Shown: positions 37,127 through 47,948 of the stretch, piece by piece
Layout of the letters: each line of letters opens with the position of its first letter
Position numbering within the stretch: position 1 is the first letter of the stretch
Origin: Vibrio marinisediminis
Lineage (GTDB): Bacteria; Pseudomonadota; Gammaproteobacteria; Enterobacterales; Vibrionaceae
Assembly (NCBI RefSeq): GCF_014050145.1
Contig: NZ_JACFYF010000005.1
Coordinates: 178,930 to 242,929, forward strand
Length of the DNA stretch: 64,000 nt
Direction: 5' to 3'
Notes under the pieces: model-generated
Told to the model about the DNA's origin: nothing
The model's database searches: none
The model's input: only the letters and a program-made list of their open reading frames with translations
Made by a program: the position numbers and the translations under genes

Positions 37127-39159
37127 TGCTTGCTTTCCATCTGATCGATAAACGCTTGAATTTCAGCAGGGTGCTGACGTTCTTGTCCGAATTCTGGTAA
37201 CACCGGAATGTGGCTGTCATCCATCAACTTCAGACCTTGCTCAGATTTATACAGCTGCTCAGCACGGATAAAGTTGTATTTACGCTGAGTAATGCCGTCA
37301 GCGGTGACGCCATCGCGAATAATGGTTGGCTTAATGAACACCATCAGATTTTTCTTCTCAACCTGAGTGCTGGTCGACTTAAACAAGTGACCTAACACCG
37401 GGATATCACCCAACAGTGGCACTTTTGATTCACTCTCCATCGCGCGCTCATCTATCAAACCACCAAGCACTATCATTTGACCGTCTTCAACGATTACTGA
37501 GGTATTTAGTTGGCGCTTAGCAAAGCGTACGTCAACCGCGCCATTGGCGCCCAACACATTCGACACTTCTTGCTCGATGTTGAGTTGAACTGAGTTGCCT
37601 TCGTTGATTTGTGGTACCACTTTCAGTTTGATGCCCACTTCTTTGCGGTCAACGGTTTGGAATGGGTTGTCATTGTTTGACCCCGCCGTTGAACCCGTCA
37701 ACACAGGTACTTCTTCACCGACAATGAATGATGCTTCGCCGTTATCCATCACCGTAATACTTGGAGAAGAAAGAATATTGGAATTAGAGTCGGTGGAAAC
37801 GGCTGTTAGTAGTGCTGTCCAGTCGCCCATCATGATGCTCACCGCAGCACCATTCACGCCTTTCAGCGCTGACGCTAGCGTAGTGTAGTCACCTGACTCC
37901 GTCACACTGTATGGAACTCGGTTGCCATTGTTGTCTGTGTAGTATTCTGTACTTGTTTGATCAGAGGCCTCTTCCAATCCCACCATTACTTGCCCTAGCT
38001 GAGCACCAGTATTGCCGTATTGAATAACCGCGCCGCTCTCTAGCGAGCCCCACTGCACGCCAAGGTTAATGCCATCACCTTCTGCCATTTCAACGATAAG
38101 CGCTTCAATGAGCACCTGTGCGCGGCGGATATCAAGTTGAGCGATGACGTTTTGTAATGCCGTCATAATGGATGGAGGAGCCGTAATCACCAAAGCATTG
38201 GTCGAGACATGCGCGGCAATCATCACTTCATTCGCTGATGAACGAGAGTTTTTAGAACCTGCGGATTTTTCGGCTTGTAGGTTGTCAGATACCCCTTTAA
38301 GCACATCGACTAAATCTTCAGCTTTGGCGTACTTTAGGTACACGACTTGGTTGTTGCCTTTGGTGGCCATTTCCACATCAAGCTGCTGAATGAGCTTGCG
38401 CAGGCGCTTACGCACTTGTGGATCACCAGAAATCAGTACTGAGTTAGTACGGTCATCCGCCACTAACTTAGGTTGCAAGAATCCTGGGGTGTTTTTGCTG
38501 TCGCTGCTCTTATTCAAGGCATCAACAATACGAACCATCTCTGCTGCCGAGGCGTTTTCCAGATCCACCACTTCAATTTCTTTGTCGCCCGCTTGGTCAA
38601 CACGTTTAATGATGTCCGCTAAACGGTTAACGACCGCAGCACGACCGGTAATAAGAATGATATTGGCGGGATCATAGTGGACCACGTTACCCGCACCGGC
38701 ATTGTCATTAAGCTGACGCAACAACGGCGAAAGCTCACGCACCGAGACATTACGTACCGCGACCACGCGCGTGACCACGGCGTCACCAACGACATTGCCA
38801 TCACCTACAACGGGAATCGCTGAGGTTTTCGCATCTTTTGATTTAATGACTTTTAAAATGCCATTGTCCATGTCAACAACAGCATAGCCGTACACCTCTA
38901 ACACATTGAGAAAGAAGCTATAATATTGCTCTTCACTTAATGTGTCGTAACTGCGAACGTCAATTTTGCCACGCACAGAGGGATCAACAATGATGGTTTT
39001 CTCTAGATTACGACCAACGATATTAATAAATTCTTGAATATCTGTGCCTTTAAAACTGGCACTGTATTCGCTCGCGATTGCCATCGGAGAGGCTGCTAAC
39101 GATGCAGCCAATAACCATGCGCTTTTCTTAAGCCAATGCTTCACTTTTTTGCTCCTCAA
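37123..39159 (-). CDS. epsD: Type II secretin D (EpsD/GspD)
   Basis: 678 aa outer-membrane channel subunit. Signal peptide about residues 1-29 ([12 protein letters not shown], hydrophobic run, AIA cleavage). The N0 domain ([20 protein letters not shown]) and N1-N3 ring domains (to about 340) precede the secretin core with [43 protein letters not shown] and [11 protein letters not shown]. The C-terminal S domain runs to residue 678; it would engage a pilotin. Located after epsC by 20 nt. All conserved features intact. Confidence 0.97.
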   Translation of the reverse strand: MRSKKVKHWLKKSAWLLAASLAASPMAIASEYSASFKGTDIQEFINIVGRNLEKTIIVDPSVRGKIDVRSYDTLSEEQYYSFFLNVLEVYGYAVVDMDNGILKVIKSKDAKTSAIPVVGDGNVVGDAVVTRVVAVRNVSVRELSPLLRQLNDNAGAGNVVHYDPANIILITGRAAVVNRLADIIKRVDQAGDKEIEVVDLENASAAEMVRIVDALNKSSDSKNTPGFLQPKLVADDRTNSVLISGDPQVRKRLRKLIQQLDVEMATKGNNQVVYLKYAKAEDLVDVLKGVSDNLQAEKSAGSKNSRSSANEVMIAAHVSTNALVITAPPSIMTALQNVIAQLDIRRAQVLIEALIVEMAEGDGINLGVQWGSLESGAVIQYGNTGAQLGQVMVGLEEASDQTSTEYYTDNNGNRVPYSVTESGDYTTLASALKGVNGAAVSIMMGDWTALLTAVSTDSNSNILSSPSITVMDNGEASFIVGEEVPVLTGSTAGSNNDNPFQTVDRKEVGIKLKVVPQINEGNSVQLNIEQEVSNVLGANGAVDVRFAKRQLNTSVIVEDGQMIVLGGLIDERAMESESKVPLLGDIPVLGHLFKSTSTQVEKKNLMVFIKPTIIRDGVTADGITQRKYNFIRAEQLYKSEQGLKLMDDSHIPVLPEFGQERQHPAEIQAFIDQMESKQ

Positions 39160-39179
39160 AGGATAACTCTTTGCGCGTT

Positions 39180-40049
39180 TTACAATTCGATATAGATATC
39201 GTAGGGTTGTCCATCACGCTCTACGGTCAAATTCAATTCTGTCAGTTCTGAAAGGCTGTTAAATATCTCACCCATTGCGGCACTATTACGCAAATCTAGC
39301 CCATTGAGTTGAGTGGCGACATCGCCTTCTTCTAGACCAACAGCGTCAAACAATTCTCGACTTTTGCCAGGGCTCAGTCGATAACCCACAATGGTTTCAT
39401 TACGCTTTATCTGTGACATACGAACATACTGAAAAATCTGTTGTGGATTGCGGGTAATTTCCGCGCGGATTTGCGCCAACTTATTTTTAGTTTGGTTTGA
39501 GATCGTCGCCGCTGGTCGTTTTTTTTGCACTGGGCTAGAGAACTTTAACCCTTCCAGCATCACCGTTTCATTGCGCCCTGCATTGTCTACGATGACTCGG
39601 TCAGATTGCACTTGCACCAGTTTTGCCCGCGTACCTTCAATCACCTCATCAATGCCATAAGTAGCTTGTTTGCCGCCTTTAGCAATTACCGCCAGATTTT
39701 TTTGAGGGTTGGTACTGGTTACCACACCAACCACCACAATGTTTAATCGGCTTTTCGGGGCATCTTCTAGTTTTGGTTGTACCGTCGGCTTTTTAGCGAC
39801 TTGATAGTGCCCAAATAGATGGCTGTTGTGTAAGTTGGCTAAATCAAGCTTCGTTTGTGCACCTTGCACAGCTGAAGAGGATGGCGATTGCCATTTTACT
39901 AATGGAGACTGCTGATAAGGAAACCAAATCAGACGGCCTAGAATCCATGCTGTAAACAACAATAACGTTACCGTGGCCAAGACACTGATTCGTGCTTGAT
40001 TGGCAACTAGCTTTTGTAAAGCTGGAGAACCAGAGCTGAGCGGCTTCAC
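39180..40049 (-). CDS. epsC: Type II secretion protein C (EpsC/GspC)
   Basis: 289 aa bitopic protein, first gene of the epsCDEFGHIJKLMN operon. A short cytoplasmic tail leads to one helix (ISVLATVTLLLFTAWILGRLIWF), then the periplasmic HR domain (about 100-180; LNIVVVGVVTSTNPQKNLAVIA) that touches the EpsD N0 domain, and a C-terminal PDZ domain (about 200-289; GYRLSPGKSRELFDAVGLEEGD) thought to select cargo. The promoter must lie in the 228-nt region shared with the divergent hslR gene; no regulator site could be assigned there. Confidence 0.95.
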   Translation of the reverse strand: MKPLSSGSPALQKLVANQARISVLATVTLLLFTAWILGRLIWFPYQQSPLVKWQSPSSSAVQGAQTKLDLANLHNSHLFGHYQVAKKPTVQPKLEDAPKSRLNIVVVGVVTSTNPQKNLAVIAKGGKQATYGIDEVIEGTRAKLVQVQSDRVIVDNAGRNETVMLEGLKFSSPVQKKRPAATISNQTKNKLAQIRAEITRNPQQIFQYVRMSQIKRNETIVGYRLSPGKSRELFDAVGLEEGDVATQLNGLDLRNSAAMGEIFNSLSELTELNLTVERDGQPYDIYIEL

Positions 40050-40277
40050 TGTATTTCCTTGATGACTGGGCTTCCACTTAAGTCACTCGCTAAATAGCTA
40101 TCATGCTATCTATATGACCAATAACCGGTAATTCTAACAAACTATAGAATGCGGCTATATAAAAAAGATTCCTACAACTTAGGATGCTAATTATTTTTTA
40201 ATCACAAACTTGAAAAATGGGCGCGATATCACCATTGTATGGGCGATATACGAGCTAGTTAGAGGGTAAAGAGTGAG

Positions 40278-40664
40278 ATGAGTTCCCCAACAGAAGCATT
40301 ACGACTGGATAAGTGGCTTTGGGCTGCGCGTTTTTACAAGACTCGCTCCATTGCACGAAATATGGTTGATGGTGGTAAAGTCCATTATAATGGACAACGA
40401 AGCAAACCAAGTAAGATTGTTGAACTTGGAGCTGTCATTACCTTACGCCAAGGCAATGAAGAAAAGACCGTAATGATCGAGAAAATTTCTGGTCAAAGAC
40501 GAGGAGCGCCTGAAGCTCAAACCCTCTACAGCGAAACAACTGAAAGCATTGCGAAACGTGAAGAGTTCGCCTTGCAACGCAAGCTTAACGCGCACAACCC
40601 AAGCCCAGAGCGCCGCCCTGACAAAAAACAGCGCCGCGATCTTATCAAATTTAAAAATCAATAA
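40278..40664 (+). CDS. hslR: Heat-shock ribosome-associated protein Hsp15 (HslR)
   Basis: 128 aa with an N-terminal S4 RNA-binding domain ([34 protein letters not shown], about residues 8-70) and a basic C-terminal tail ([15 protein letters not shown]). Hsp15 recycles free 50S subunits that carry stalled nascent chains. It lies 14 nt before hslO, the usual heat-shock pair. Divergent from the eps operon. A clear sigma-32 promoter was not identified. Confidence 0.95.
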   Translation: MSSPTEALRLDKWLWAARFYKTRSIARNMVDGGKVHYNGQRSKPSKIVELGAVITLRQGNEEKTVMIEKISGQRRGAPEAQTLYSETTESIAKREEFALQRKLNAHNPSPERRPDKKQRRDLIKFKNQ

Positions 40665-40678
40665 GCTGGACTGTCCAA

Positions 40679-41569
40679 ATGACTGATACTGTAATCAAGA
40701 ACAATGTTTTAAACCGCTACCTATTTGAAGAACTATCAGTACGTGGCGAAATGGTGCAACTGGATGAAGCGTACCAACGAATTATTGCTAGCAAGGAATA
40801 CCCAGTAGCACTGCAAAAGCTGCTTGGCGAGCTACTCGTTTCAACCACACTACTGACTGCTACCTTAAAGTTTGAAGGTTCTATCACTATCCAACTACAA
40901 GGTGATGGTCCAGTATCGCTTGCTGTCATTAATGGCGACCATGATCAGAAGATCCGTGGTGTTGCTCGCTGGGAAGGCGATATCGCTGCAGACGCAACGT
41001 TGCACGAAATGATGGGTAAAGGTTACCTAGTGATCACCATCGAACCGAAGAAAGGTGAGCGTTACCAAGGCGTCGTTGGCTTGGAAGGTGAAAACCTTAC
41101 TCAAGTGATTGAAAACTACTTCGCTAACTCTGAGCAACTGAAAACTCGTCTATGGATCCGCACTGGTGAGCATGAAGGTAAGGCACACGCCGCTGGTATG
41201 CTGATTCAAGTGATGCCTGACGGTACTGGCTCTCCAGATGACTTCGAGCATTTAGAGCAACTGACCAACACCATTAAAGATGAAGAGCTATTTGGTCTGG
41301 GCGCGCAAGAACTGCTTTACCGCTTATACAACCAAGAGAAAGTTCGCCTGTTTGATCCTCAACCAGTGGAATTCCACTGTGGCTGTTCACGTGACCGTAG
41401 TGGCGCGGCGATCATAACCGTAGACCGTGCTGAAATTAATGACATTTTAGCAGAGGAAGGTTCAGTTTCTTTACATTGTGATTACTGTGGCACAACATAC
41501 TCATTTAATTCGGCTGAAGTGTCTGAACTTTTCATTCAGGCTGAAAATGGTAACAAAACGCTACATTAA
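40679..41569 (+). CDS. hslO: Redox-regulated chaperone Hsp33 (HslO)
   Basis: 296 aa. The N-terminal domain (about 1-180) holds the substrate-binding surface; the C-terminal redox switch has CGC ([10 protein letters not shown], about residues 237-239) and CDYC ([12 protein letters not shown], about 271-274), the four zinc-binding cysteines that form disulfides under oxidative heat stress and activate the holdase. All four are present with normal spacing. Co-transcribed with hslR. A strong terminator follows at 41605. Confidence 0.97.
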   Translation: MTDTVIKNNVLNRYLFEELSVRGEMVQLDEAYQRIIASKEYPVALQKLLGELLVSTTLLTATLKFEGSITIQLQGDGPVSLAVINGDHDQKIRGVARWEGDIAADATLHEMMGKGYLVITIEPKKGERYQGVVGLEGENLTQVIENYFANSEQLKTRLWIRTGEHEGKAHAAGMLIQVMPDGTGSPDDFEHLEQLTNTIKDEELFGLGAQELLYRLYNQEKVRLFDPQPVEFHCGCSRDRSGAAIITVDRAEINDILAEEGSVSLHCDYCGTTYSFNSAEVSELFIQAENGNKTLH

Positions 41570-41604
41570 TTTCTGCCAATTAATAAGTTACACAAATGTT
41601 ACAC

Positions 41605-41631
41605 AAGCCAGCCTTCCGCTGGCTTTTTTTA
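41605..41631 (+). terminator. Terminator of hslRO
   Basis: AAGCCAGC-CTTCC-GCTGGCTT then TTTTTT; strong rho-independent hairpin 36 nt after hslO. Confidence 0.92.
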
Positions 41632-41903
41632 TTGCCAAACTCCCGTCATAACTCGTTTCATAGCCGCCGTACGCTATACTTAATTTCTACACATTAATAA
41701 TATATTTGATCTAGCGCAACTGTTTGCGCACACGATAAAATACTCGAACCAATATGTGACGTGTCACCTAAAACCACACAATGATCATGGACGATTTTTG
41801 AGCTATCTCCCTGTTTTGTACCCGACCCGTTGCTAGCATGGTGAGCATATAAAAATAAAAGTTCTTACAAAATCCCTACAAAAACTTATCACAAGGAGCA
41901 CCT
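41632..41903 (+). promoter_or_regulatory. pckA upstream region with GCGCAA-N4-TTGCGC palindrome
   Basis: Noncoding stretch before pckA. The clearest element is GCGCAACTGTTTGCGC at 41714-41729: 6-bp perfect arms around 4 nt, similar in shape to LacI/PurR-family operators but without their central CG. A second symmetric element GTGACGTGTCAC lies at 41756-41767. AAGGAGC at 41892-41898 is the pckA ribosome site. A promoter could not be placed with confidence. Confidence 0.5.
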
Positions 41904-43532
41904 ATGACCGTTATGGAACATACAAAGGCTGCAACAATTGATCTTTCAAAGCATGGACTGCATGACGTTAAAGAGGTAGTTAGAAACCCAAGTTTCGAAA
42001 TGTTGTTCGAAGAAGAAACACGTGCTGACTTAGAAGGCTATGAGCGAGGTGTGGTTACCGAGCTTGGCGCTGTCGCCGTTGACACTGGTATCTTTACTGG
42101 ACGCTCACCAAAAGATAAATACATCGTTAAAGATGCAACCACCGAAGAGCATATGTGGTGGACATCTGATGCGGTGACAAACGACAACAAAGCGATCGAC
42201 CTAGATGTCTGGAATGACCTAAAGCAAGTGGTCACTTCTCAGCTTTCTGGTAAGCGTCTGTTTGTCATTGATGGTTACTGCGGTGCAAACCCTGATTCAC
42301 GCCTTAGTATTCGAGTGATCACGGAAGTAGCATGGCAGGCGCACTTTGTGAAAAACATGTTCATTCGCCCAACCGAAGAAGAATTGGCAACATTTGAGCC
42401 AGACTTCGTGGTCATGAATGGCGCGAAATGTACCAACCAAAAGTGGGAAGAGCACGGTCTTAACTCTGAAAACTTCACCGTATTTAACCTGACTGAGCGT
42501 ATGCAGCTCATCGGCGGTACTTGGTACGGCGGCGAAATGAAGAAAGGCATGTTCGCCATGATGAACTACTTCCTACCGCTAAAAGATATCGCATCGATGC
42601 ACTGTAGTGCCAATATGGGTAAAGAGGGTGATGTCGCTATCTTCTTTGGTCTATCTGGTACAGGTAAAACCACCCTATCGACCGATCCAAAACGCGCGCT
42701 GATTGGTGATGATGAGCACGGTTGGGATGATGACGGTATCTTCAACTTCGAAGGCGGTTGTTACGCAAAAACAATCAAGCTATCGAAAGAAGCTGAGCCA
42801 GACATCTACAACGCCATTCGTCGTGATGCGCTACTTGAGAATGTCACCGTTCGCAATGACGGCTCGATTGATTTTGATGATGGTTCGAAAACAGAAAATA
42901 CCCGTGTTTCTTACCCTCTACACCATATCGACAACATTGTTAAACCTGTATCAAAAGGCGGTCATGCTAACAAGGTGATCTTCCTATCAGCTGACGCATT
43001 TGGCGTGTTACCTCCGGTATCTAAGCTAACGCCTGAGCAAACTAAGTACCATTTCCTATCGGGCTTTACCGCTAAACTGGCGGGTACTGAGCGCGGTATT
43101 ACAGAGCCAACGCCAACCTTCTCTGCATGTTTTGGCGCGGCATTCCTAACATTACACCCAACCAAGTACGCTGAAGTATTGGTTAAACGTATGGAAGCAG
43201 CAGGTGCCGAGGCCTACCTAGTCAACACTGGTTGGAACGGCAGCGGTAAACGTATCTCCATTCAAGATACGCGCGGCATTATCGATGCGATCTTAGATGG
43301 TTCAATCGAGCAGGCGGAAACAACACACATTCCGATCTTTAACCTGCAAGTACCAACAGCACTACCGGGTGTGGATCCTAGCATTCTTGATCCACGTGAT
43401 ACTTATGTTGATCCACTACAATGGGAAAGCAAAGCACAAGATCTTGCTAAACGCTTTATCAACAACTTCGATAAGTACACTGATAACGCGGAAGGAAAAT
43501 CACTCATTGCCGCTGGTCCACAGCTAGATTAG
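41904..43532 (+). CDS. pckA: Phosphoenolpyruvate carboxykinase, ATP type (PckA)
   Basis: 542 aa, standard length. First step of gluconeogenesis: oxaloacetate + ATP to PEP + CO2 + ADP. The kinase-1a loop [12 protein letters not shown] (about residue 249), kinase-2 site [23 protein letters not shown], and the substrate block [11 protein letters not shown] (about residue 66) with the oxaloacetate-binding Arg are all present. Strong AAGGAG before the ATG. Upstream palindromes suggest carbon-source control; a terminator lies just after the gene. Confidence 0.98.
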   Translation: MTVMEHTKAATIDLSKHGLHDVKEVVRNPSFEMLFEEETRADLEGYERGVVTELGAVAVDTGIFTGRSPKDKYIVKDATTEEHMWWTSDAVTNDNKAIDLDVWNDLKQVVTSQLSGKRLFVIDGYCGANPDSRLSIRVITEVAWQAHFVKNMFIRPTEEELATFEPDFVVMNGAKCTNQKWEEHGLNSENFTVFNLTERMQLIGGTWYGGEMKKGMFAMMNYFLPLKDIASMHCSANMGKEGDVAIFFGLSGTGKTTLSTDPKRALIGDDEHGWDDDGIFNFEGGCYAKTIKLSKEAEPDIYNAIRRDALLENVTVRNDGSIDFDDGSKTENTRVSYPLHHIDNIVKPVSKGGHANKVIFLSADAFGVLPPVSKLTPEQTKYHFLSGFTAKLAGTERGITEPTPTFSACFGAAFLTLHPTKYAEVLVKRMEAAGAEAYLVNTGWNGSGKRISIQDTRGIIDAILDGSIEQAETTHIPIFNLQVPTALPGVDPSILDPRDTYVDPLQWESKAQDLAKRFINNFDKYTDNAEGKSLIAAGPQLD

Positions 43533-43557
43533 TGACAATGGCTGGATTCTAATCACT

Positions 43558-43583
43558 AGCCCCTCTCATGAGGGGCTTTTTTG
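43558..43583 (+). terminator. Terminator of pckA
   Basis: AGCCCCTC-TCAT-GAGGGGCT then TTTTTTG. The ATG at 43568 lies inside this hairpin, which argues against it as the start of the next gene. Confidence 0.9.
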
Positions 43584-43642
43584 TTGCAGCTAAAGGCAAT
43601 TACTTACAGAATCAATCATACGATCTCTTTGGGAATACGACT

Positions 43643-45604
43643 TTGAGCAAGCGACTTGGTTATTTATTGTTGGTGCTAGTAATTATTCTGGGCTGCGCCA
43701 TCACAGCTCTGTACGCGGCGCTGCAAACTCAATACGCGACACCGATCATTAATCACGTGCTCGCGACCTATTCCAAACAGAAAATTCAGGTCGAACAAGC
43801 GAGCTACACTCCACCTTTACAGTTCTCCTTACAAGGGATCAGCCTCGGTGACGACACTCCACTCTACTTAACCAAAGCCGAACTGTGGTTTAGTACCCGT
43901 TTACCGAAAGCGGGCAAGTGGCAGTTAGATGCAGTAGTCATAGAAGGGGCAAACTTGTCGCTCGACGATGCCAACTCATTAAGAAAGCTGCCTTTTGATA
44001 GTAAGCAGTTGGCCATTAAGCACAGTGACTTCAGTTGGGGTGAGTTCTCAGCTCGCAGTGTGAATTTGCAAATTGAACACCCTGACTGGCAAGCTGAGCA
44101 AGCTCTGCCTTATGGCGAGATTCAGTTTTCATCGGAACAACTTTACTACCAAGGACAAGCATTCAACGACTTGTTGGTTGATATTAACTACCAAGCACAA
44201 AAGAGCACGCTGTTTGGTGCCTCGTTTGAATGGAACGGCGCCCAAATTTCAGGGCAAGCAGAACAATACCCACAAGGTTGGTCATTGATTAATGTCACCA
44301 TCAATCAGCTCAACCTGCCAGACCAACCAGCGGATCTCGCTTGGTTATCTGAGCTGGCAAACAAGGCGCCTATCCGTGACATCAACAGTTTAGACATTCT
44401 TAAGAGCAACTTTACTTATCAAGGTATTGAGTTACTCAACCTCGATCTCTCACTCGAAAACTACCGCCTTGCCAATTCTTGGTGGCAGCAGCCGAATGGT
44501 TATTTATCTTTTAATGCCGATACGCTGCAATACCAAGGACAACAGTGGGTTGAGCCAAGTGCAACACTCTACTTCACCCCGAATAAAATTGAGATCGCCG
44601 AATTAGATACCGATTGGCAACAAGGCCGAGTACAGCTGCAAGGGGCGTTTTCTCCCAACCAAATTGAACTGAAATACTTGTCACTTTCAGGGGTGAAATG
44701 GCTTGATGCAAATGCTGAAAAATTAGCGCTAATTGAACAGTGGAGCCATTCACTTGAGCAATTCAGCATTGAGCGGTTAGATATTCGCAATGCCCAACTG
44801 ATTCAAATTGAACAAAAACCTTTTTGGCAGGCATCAGGGCTAAATATTGAAGGTAAGCAGCTCATCCTTAAACAGCAAGGCAAGTTAGGTTTATGGCGAG
44901 GCTCATTACAACTCACCGCCAATAGCGCCAGCTACGATAACTACTTAGTCACTCAAGCGATTGTTGAAATGAGTAACCACCAGCAAATCTGGCAATTGGA
45001 TCGTTTATTCTTACCGCTTGAAAGTGGCTATATCGAGGCGACAGGTCAATGGAATAAGCAGCAATTGAGCGCGCCATGGAGACTAGACCTCACCATTGAT
45101 GGCTTACCATTGGAGGGGGAGATTAGCACTTCACCCACGCCTGTCTACCTACAAGCGATGACGGATGTAAATGCACAACTCAGCGGATTGGCAGGTGATT
45201 ACTCAATGCTGGCTCACTCCCTGAGTGGGCAAGTCTCCGCCTCTATCCGTGATGGTTATATTGCCATCGGAGAACAAAGCAAGCCGCTGCAATTTGAACA
45301 ACATTTCACTGTTGATGACCTCACAATCAATGCAGATAGAGGCAGAATCACCCTTCAATCACCACAAACGAAACAAGGTCCACAATTGGCTGGAAAAATT
45401 GATTTAGCCCAGCCAAATCTGGCGACTGTGCTGCTCCACTCAACAGAGAAGTGCCAACAACTTCACGCTGATTTAACCACTAAAATCTATCAGCTAAAGA
45501 ATGTGTGTGCAGAACTTAAGGGTTCTAATTCAAGTGAAGTTGAAGCAAGTCATAAGGCATCCAATGGTCAGCAATCAAGCCTTGAATCTAACATTTCGTT
45601 GTAG
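43643..45604 (+). CDS. AsmA-like protein, start TTG
   Basis: 653 aa from TTG 43643 (MSKRLGYLLL). A membrane helix follows at once (LGYLLLVLVIILGCAITALYAAL), then a long periplasmic beta-rich part typical of AsmA/TamB-like bridge proteins: repeated short strands such as GISLGDDTPLYLTKAELWFS and ADRGRITLQSPQTKQGPQL. Such proteins affect outer-membrane lipid transport; the function of this one is not known. The reading could be opened 25 codons earlier at ATG 43568, but that codon sits in the pckA terminator loop, and GGGA precedes the TTG. The 3' end overlaps the converging acetyltransferase gene by 37 nt. Confidence 0.75.
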   Translation: MSKRLGYLLLVLVIILGCAITALYAALQTQYATPIINHVLATYSKQKIQVEQASYTPPLQFSLQGISLGDDTPLYLTKAELWFSTRLPKAGKWQLDAVVIEGANLSLDDANSLRKLPFDSKQLAIKHSDFSWGEFSARSVNLQIEHPDWQAEQALPYGEIQFSSEQLYYQGQAFNDLLVDINYQAQKSTLFGASFEWNGAQISGQAEQYPQGWSLINVTINQLNLPDQPADLAWLSELANKAPIRDINSLDILKSNFTYQGIELLNLDLSLENYRLANSWWQQPNGYLSFNADTLQYQGQQWVEPSATLYFTPNKIEIAELDTDWQQGRVQLQGAFSPNQIELKYLSLSGVKWLDANAEKLALIEQWSHSLEQFSIERLDIRNAQLIQIEQKPFWQASGLNIEGKQLILKQQGKLGLWRGSLQLTANSASYDNYLVTQAIVEMSNHQQIWQLDRLFLPLESGYIEATGQWNKQQLSAPWRLDLTIDGLPLEGEISTSPTPVYLQAMTDVNAQLSGLAGDYSMLAHSLSGQVSASIRDGYIAIGEQSKPLQFEQHFTVDDLTINADRGRITLQSPQTKQGPQLAGKIDLAQPNLATVLLHSTEKCQQLHADLTTKIYQLKNVCAELKGSNSSEVEASHKASNGQQSSLESNISL

Positions 45605-46497
45605 TTAGGCAGTAGCATATAGGTGCCAACAAACTCAACCGCGGCGAGCGAGCCACTGTAGATGGTGACATGAATAACGATACGGGCTTTACGCCCACTC
45701 GCGAGGCGATCTAAATCACCACTAATGCCATCAAGCGAGCTTTGTGCGACTGGGTTTTGCTCGACAGGGTGACGATAACGAATTTGGCTATCGGCCAATA
45801 CGATGTCGCCATGCAACCCGCGCTCTTTGAGTAGTAGCCATGTCATGCCCCACCCCGTCAATGTGGCTAGGGTGAATGCCGAGCCGGCAAACATGGTGTT
45901 ATGCGGGTTAAGATTGGGATTAAGTTGAGCGCTACACTCAAATTGATAACCGGTATATTGGTTGATTTTGATGCCCATCTTATCGCTAATGGGAATATGG
46001 TGCTCCCAACGCTCTTGCAACTCTGCACACCATTCAGGCTTACGTAGCACATTGGCTAATGGATCGAGCGGCTTGACCATTTGTTGGTGCCGTACTGGAC
46101 CACGTTCATCGGTTAGCTCACCACGGCGTTCAAAACCGTTTCTCTCATAGAAGGATATGGCATCTTCACGGGCGTTACATACCAGCCTTTTCACCCCTTC
46201 TTGACGAGCAAAGGACTCTAACGCGACTAATATAAACGAGCCCATACCTTTGCTTCGACGGTTACTCTTCACCGCCATAAAACGAATTTGTCCTTCGTTG
46301 TCAGGTGTGACATAGAGACGCCCCACCGCCATTGGACGCCCTCGTCCATCAACGATCATGCGATGATAGCCCATCGCATCAAATTCATCGCGCTCGGAGC
46401 CTTTGGGCATACGCCAAGGTTCGCGCAGCATCTGCCAGCGAAAATGGTAATACTTGTTTAGTTGGTTCTCTGTTTTGGGCGTGATCAGCTTAAACAT
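45568..46497 (-). CDS. yiiD: Bifunctional GNAT acetyltransferase / hotdog thioesterase (YiiD-like)
   Basis: 309 aa fusion. The N-terminal GNAT domain (about 1-145) shows the acetyl-CoA motif FMAVKSNRRSKGMGSFILVAL (split near residues 73-93) and ISFYERNGFERRGE. The C-terminal YiiD_C thioesterase-like hotdog domain (about 160-305) has NPHNTMFAGSAFTLATLTGWGM and RYRHPV. The E. coli homologue YiiD (also named FabY) has been linked to fatty acid initiation; here the function is inferred. It lies 63 nt after dtd on the same strand; the dtd-yiiD association is common in Gammaproteobacteria. Its stop lies inside the opposite-strand AsmA-like gene. Confidence 0.9.
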   Translation of the reverse strand: MFKLITPKTENQLNKYYHFRWQMLREPWRMPKGSERDEFDAMGYHRMIVDGRGRPMAVGRLYVTPDNEGQIRFMAVKSNRRSKGMGSFILVALESFARQEGVKRLVCNAREDAISFYERNGFERRGELTDERGPVRHQQMVKPLDPLANVLRKPEWCAELQERWEHHIPISDKMGIKINQYTGYQFECSAQLNPNLNPHNTMFAGSAFTLATLTGWGMTWLLLKERGLHGDIVLADSQIRYRHPVEQNPVAQSSLDGISGDLDRLASGRKARIVIHVTIYSGSLAAVEFVGTYMLLPNYNEMLDSRLDC

Positions 46498-46560
46498 AAA
46501 AATCCCTTTTATTGCTGCTCATCATTAAGTGTAGGCAGCATTGTGCTGCCCTTATTATTT

Positions 46561-46995
46561 TTAAACTTGAAGCCAGAAAGTCACCGGACCATCATTGATC
46601 AACGATACTTTCATATCAGCGGCAAATCGACCGCATTCCGTCGGCAGTACTTGCGCACACTGCGCAGCAAAGTACTCATACAAACGCTCGGCATCGGCTG
46701 GGTGCGCACCGCGCGAAAAACCAGCACGAGTGCCTTTTTTAGTGTCGGCAGGTAGAGTAAATTGCGAAACGACTAATACCTTACCATCCACTTGTTGAAC
46801 ATTAAGGTTCATTTTTCCATCTTGGTCTTCAAACACACGATAGGTGGTAACTCGCTCCATCAAACGTTTTGCTTTGGCTTCGTCATCGTCTTTCTCGACA
46901 CCTAGCAGTACCAGCAAACCGCGATCAATTTCACCCACCACTTCACCATCAACGCGCACGGCAGCTTCACTCACTCTTTGGATCAGAGCTATCAC
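46561..46995 (-). CDS. dtd: D-aminoacyl-tRNA deacylase (Dtd)
   Basis: 144 aa. It hydrolyses D-aminoacyl-tRNA and glycyl-tRNA(Ala). The start is GTG complementing 46993-46995 ([13 protein letters not shown]), the canonical N-terminus, with AAGGAAG about 5 nt upstream; a longer ATG form from 47082 would lie within yihY. Active-site blocks are [17 protein letters not shown] (about residue 77) and the C-terminal Gly-cisPro motif [11 protein letters not shown]. It overlaps the yihY 3' end by 29 nt, so translation is probably coupled. Confidence 0.95.
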   Translation of the reverse strand: MIALIQRVSEAAVRVDGEVVGEIDRGLLVLLGVEKDDDEAKAKRLMERVTTYRVFEDQDGKMNLNVQQVDGKVLVVSQFTLPADTKKGTRAGFSRGAHPADAERLYEYFAAQCAQVLPTECGRFAADMKVSLINDGPVTFWLQV

Positions 46996-47911
46996 TTTGA
47001 CTTCCTTCTTGATTATCCAGCATATATCTTTGGTGTGAGTGTACCATGTCTGCATCGCCGCTCCAGTGCTCTTGCTCACCAAGCGCAGCCGTCACTTCGG
47101 CACCGACCAGTACAATCAACCAACACAAATAAACCCAGATAAACAAAATCGGAATGGTCGCTAACGCGCCATAAATCAACTGGTACGAAGGAAACTGAGT
47201 AATGTACGCAGCAAAACCTTTCTTACTTAACTCAAACAACAGCGCCGCAACCAAAGCCCCCACCATTGCATGCGATAGTCTGACTTTTTTATTTGGCACC
47301 AACATGTATAAGCCAACAAAAGCAAAAAATGACAATAACAATGGCAACCAACGTAATACCAACTGATAAGCACTCGACAACACTTGGTTATCCATCACCG
47401 TCAGCGAGGTCACATAAGAGGTTACGGCGATGCTGGCACCCACCAATATAGGACCTAAAGTCAGGATCATCCAATACATTGAAAACGAAAACACCGCGCG
47501 GCGTTTCTTCTTCACTCGCCAAATATAGTTAAGATTCTTATCGATATTGGAGATCAACATAACAGCGGCTACAAACAAGAACGCACCACCCACGGCGGTC
47601 ATTTTGCCGGTATTACCAATAAATTCTAACAAGGCCGACTTCACCACATCACCCGCGGTCGGCACGAAGTGGGTAATCACAAAATCTTGAATAATATTGC
47701 CAACGTTGGCAAAAATTGAAAATGAAGAGAGAACCGACAATAACACCGTCAACATCGGTACGATTGAAAGTAGAGTTATGTATGCCAAATAGCCCGCGTT
47801 AACATTGACGCGATCATGCAGCATCCGCGCTAAGAGGTAGCGCGCAAATTGATGAAAGTATTGAATGACTAACGTCATTTTCAACTTGTATCTCCCTATC
47901 ATCTGATTCAT
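46967..47911 (-). CDS. yihY: YihY/BrkB-family inner-membrane protein
   Basis: 314 aa with about six membrane helices. Family blocks: [26 protein letters not shown] (split near residues 37-62), [18 protein letters not shown] and the C-terminal [21 protein letters not shown]. YihY is sometimes called a tRNA-processing RNase BN, a label no longer accepted; its function is unknown. The start is uncertain: ATG 47911 is used here, but an ATG at 47878 (MTLVIQYF) with GGGAG further upstream is also possible. First gene of yihY-dtd-yiiD. Confidence 0.87.
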   Translation of the reverse strand: MNQMIGRYKLKMTLVIQYFHQFARYLLARMLHDRVNVNAGYLAYITLLSIVPMLTVLLSVLSSFSIFANVGNIIQDFVITHFVPTAGDVVKSALLEFIGNTGKMTAVGGAFLFVAAVMLISNIDKNLNYIWRVKKKRRAVFSFSMYWMILTLGPILVGASIAVTSYVTSLTVMDNQVLSSAYQLVLRWLPLLLSFFAFVGLYMLVPNKKVRLSHAMVGALVAALLFELSKKGFAAYITQFPSYQLIYGALATIPILFIWVYLCWLIVLVGAEVTAALGEQEHWSGDADMVHSHQRYMLDNQEGSQSDSSDPKSE

Positions 47912-47948
47912 CCTAATTAGTATTATTGATTGTTACTGGGACTTAAAG

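Noticed and set aside
28848-40049. Possible frameshifts in the eps operon because of many gene overlaps
   Set aside because: With GTG for epsL and internal ATGs for epsI and epsK all products have family-like lengths and intact motifs; overlaps of 1-35 nt are normal in these operons.
41755-41768. CRP site upstream of pckA
   Set aside because: TGTGAC and GTCACC arms are separated by too few bases for CRP (4 instead of 6 between GTGA and TCAC).
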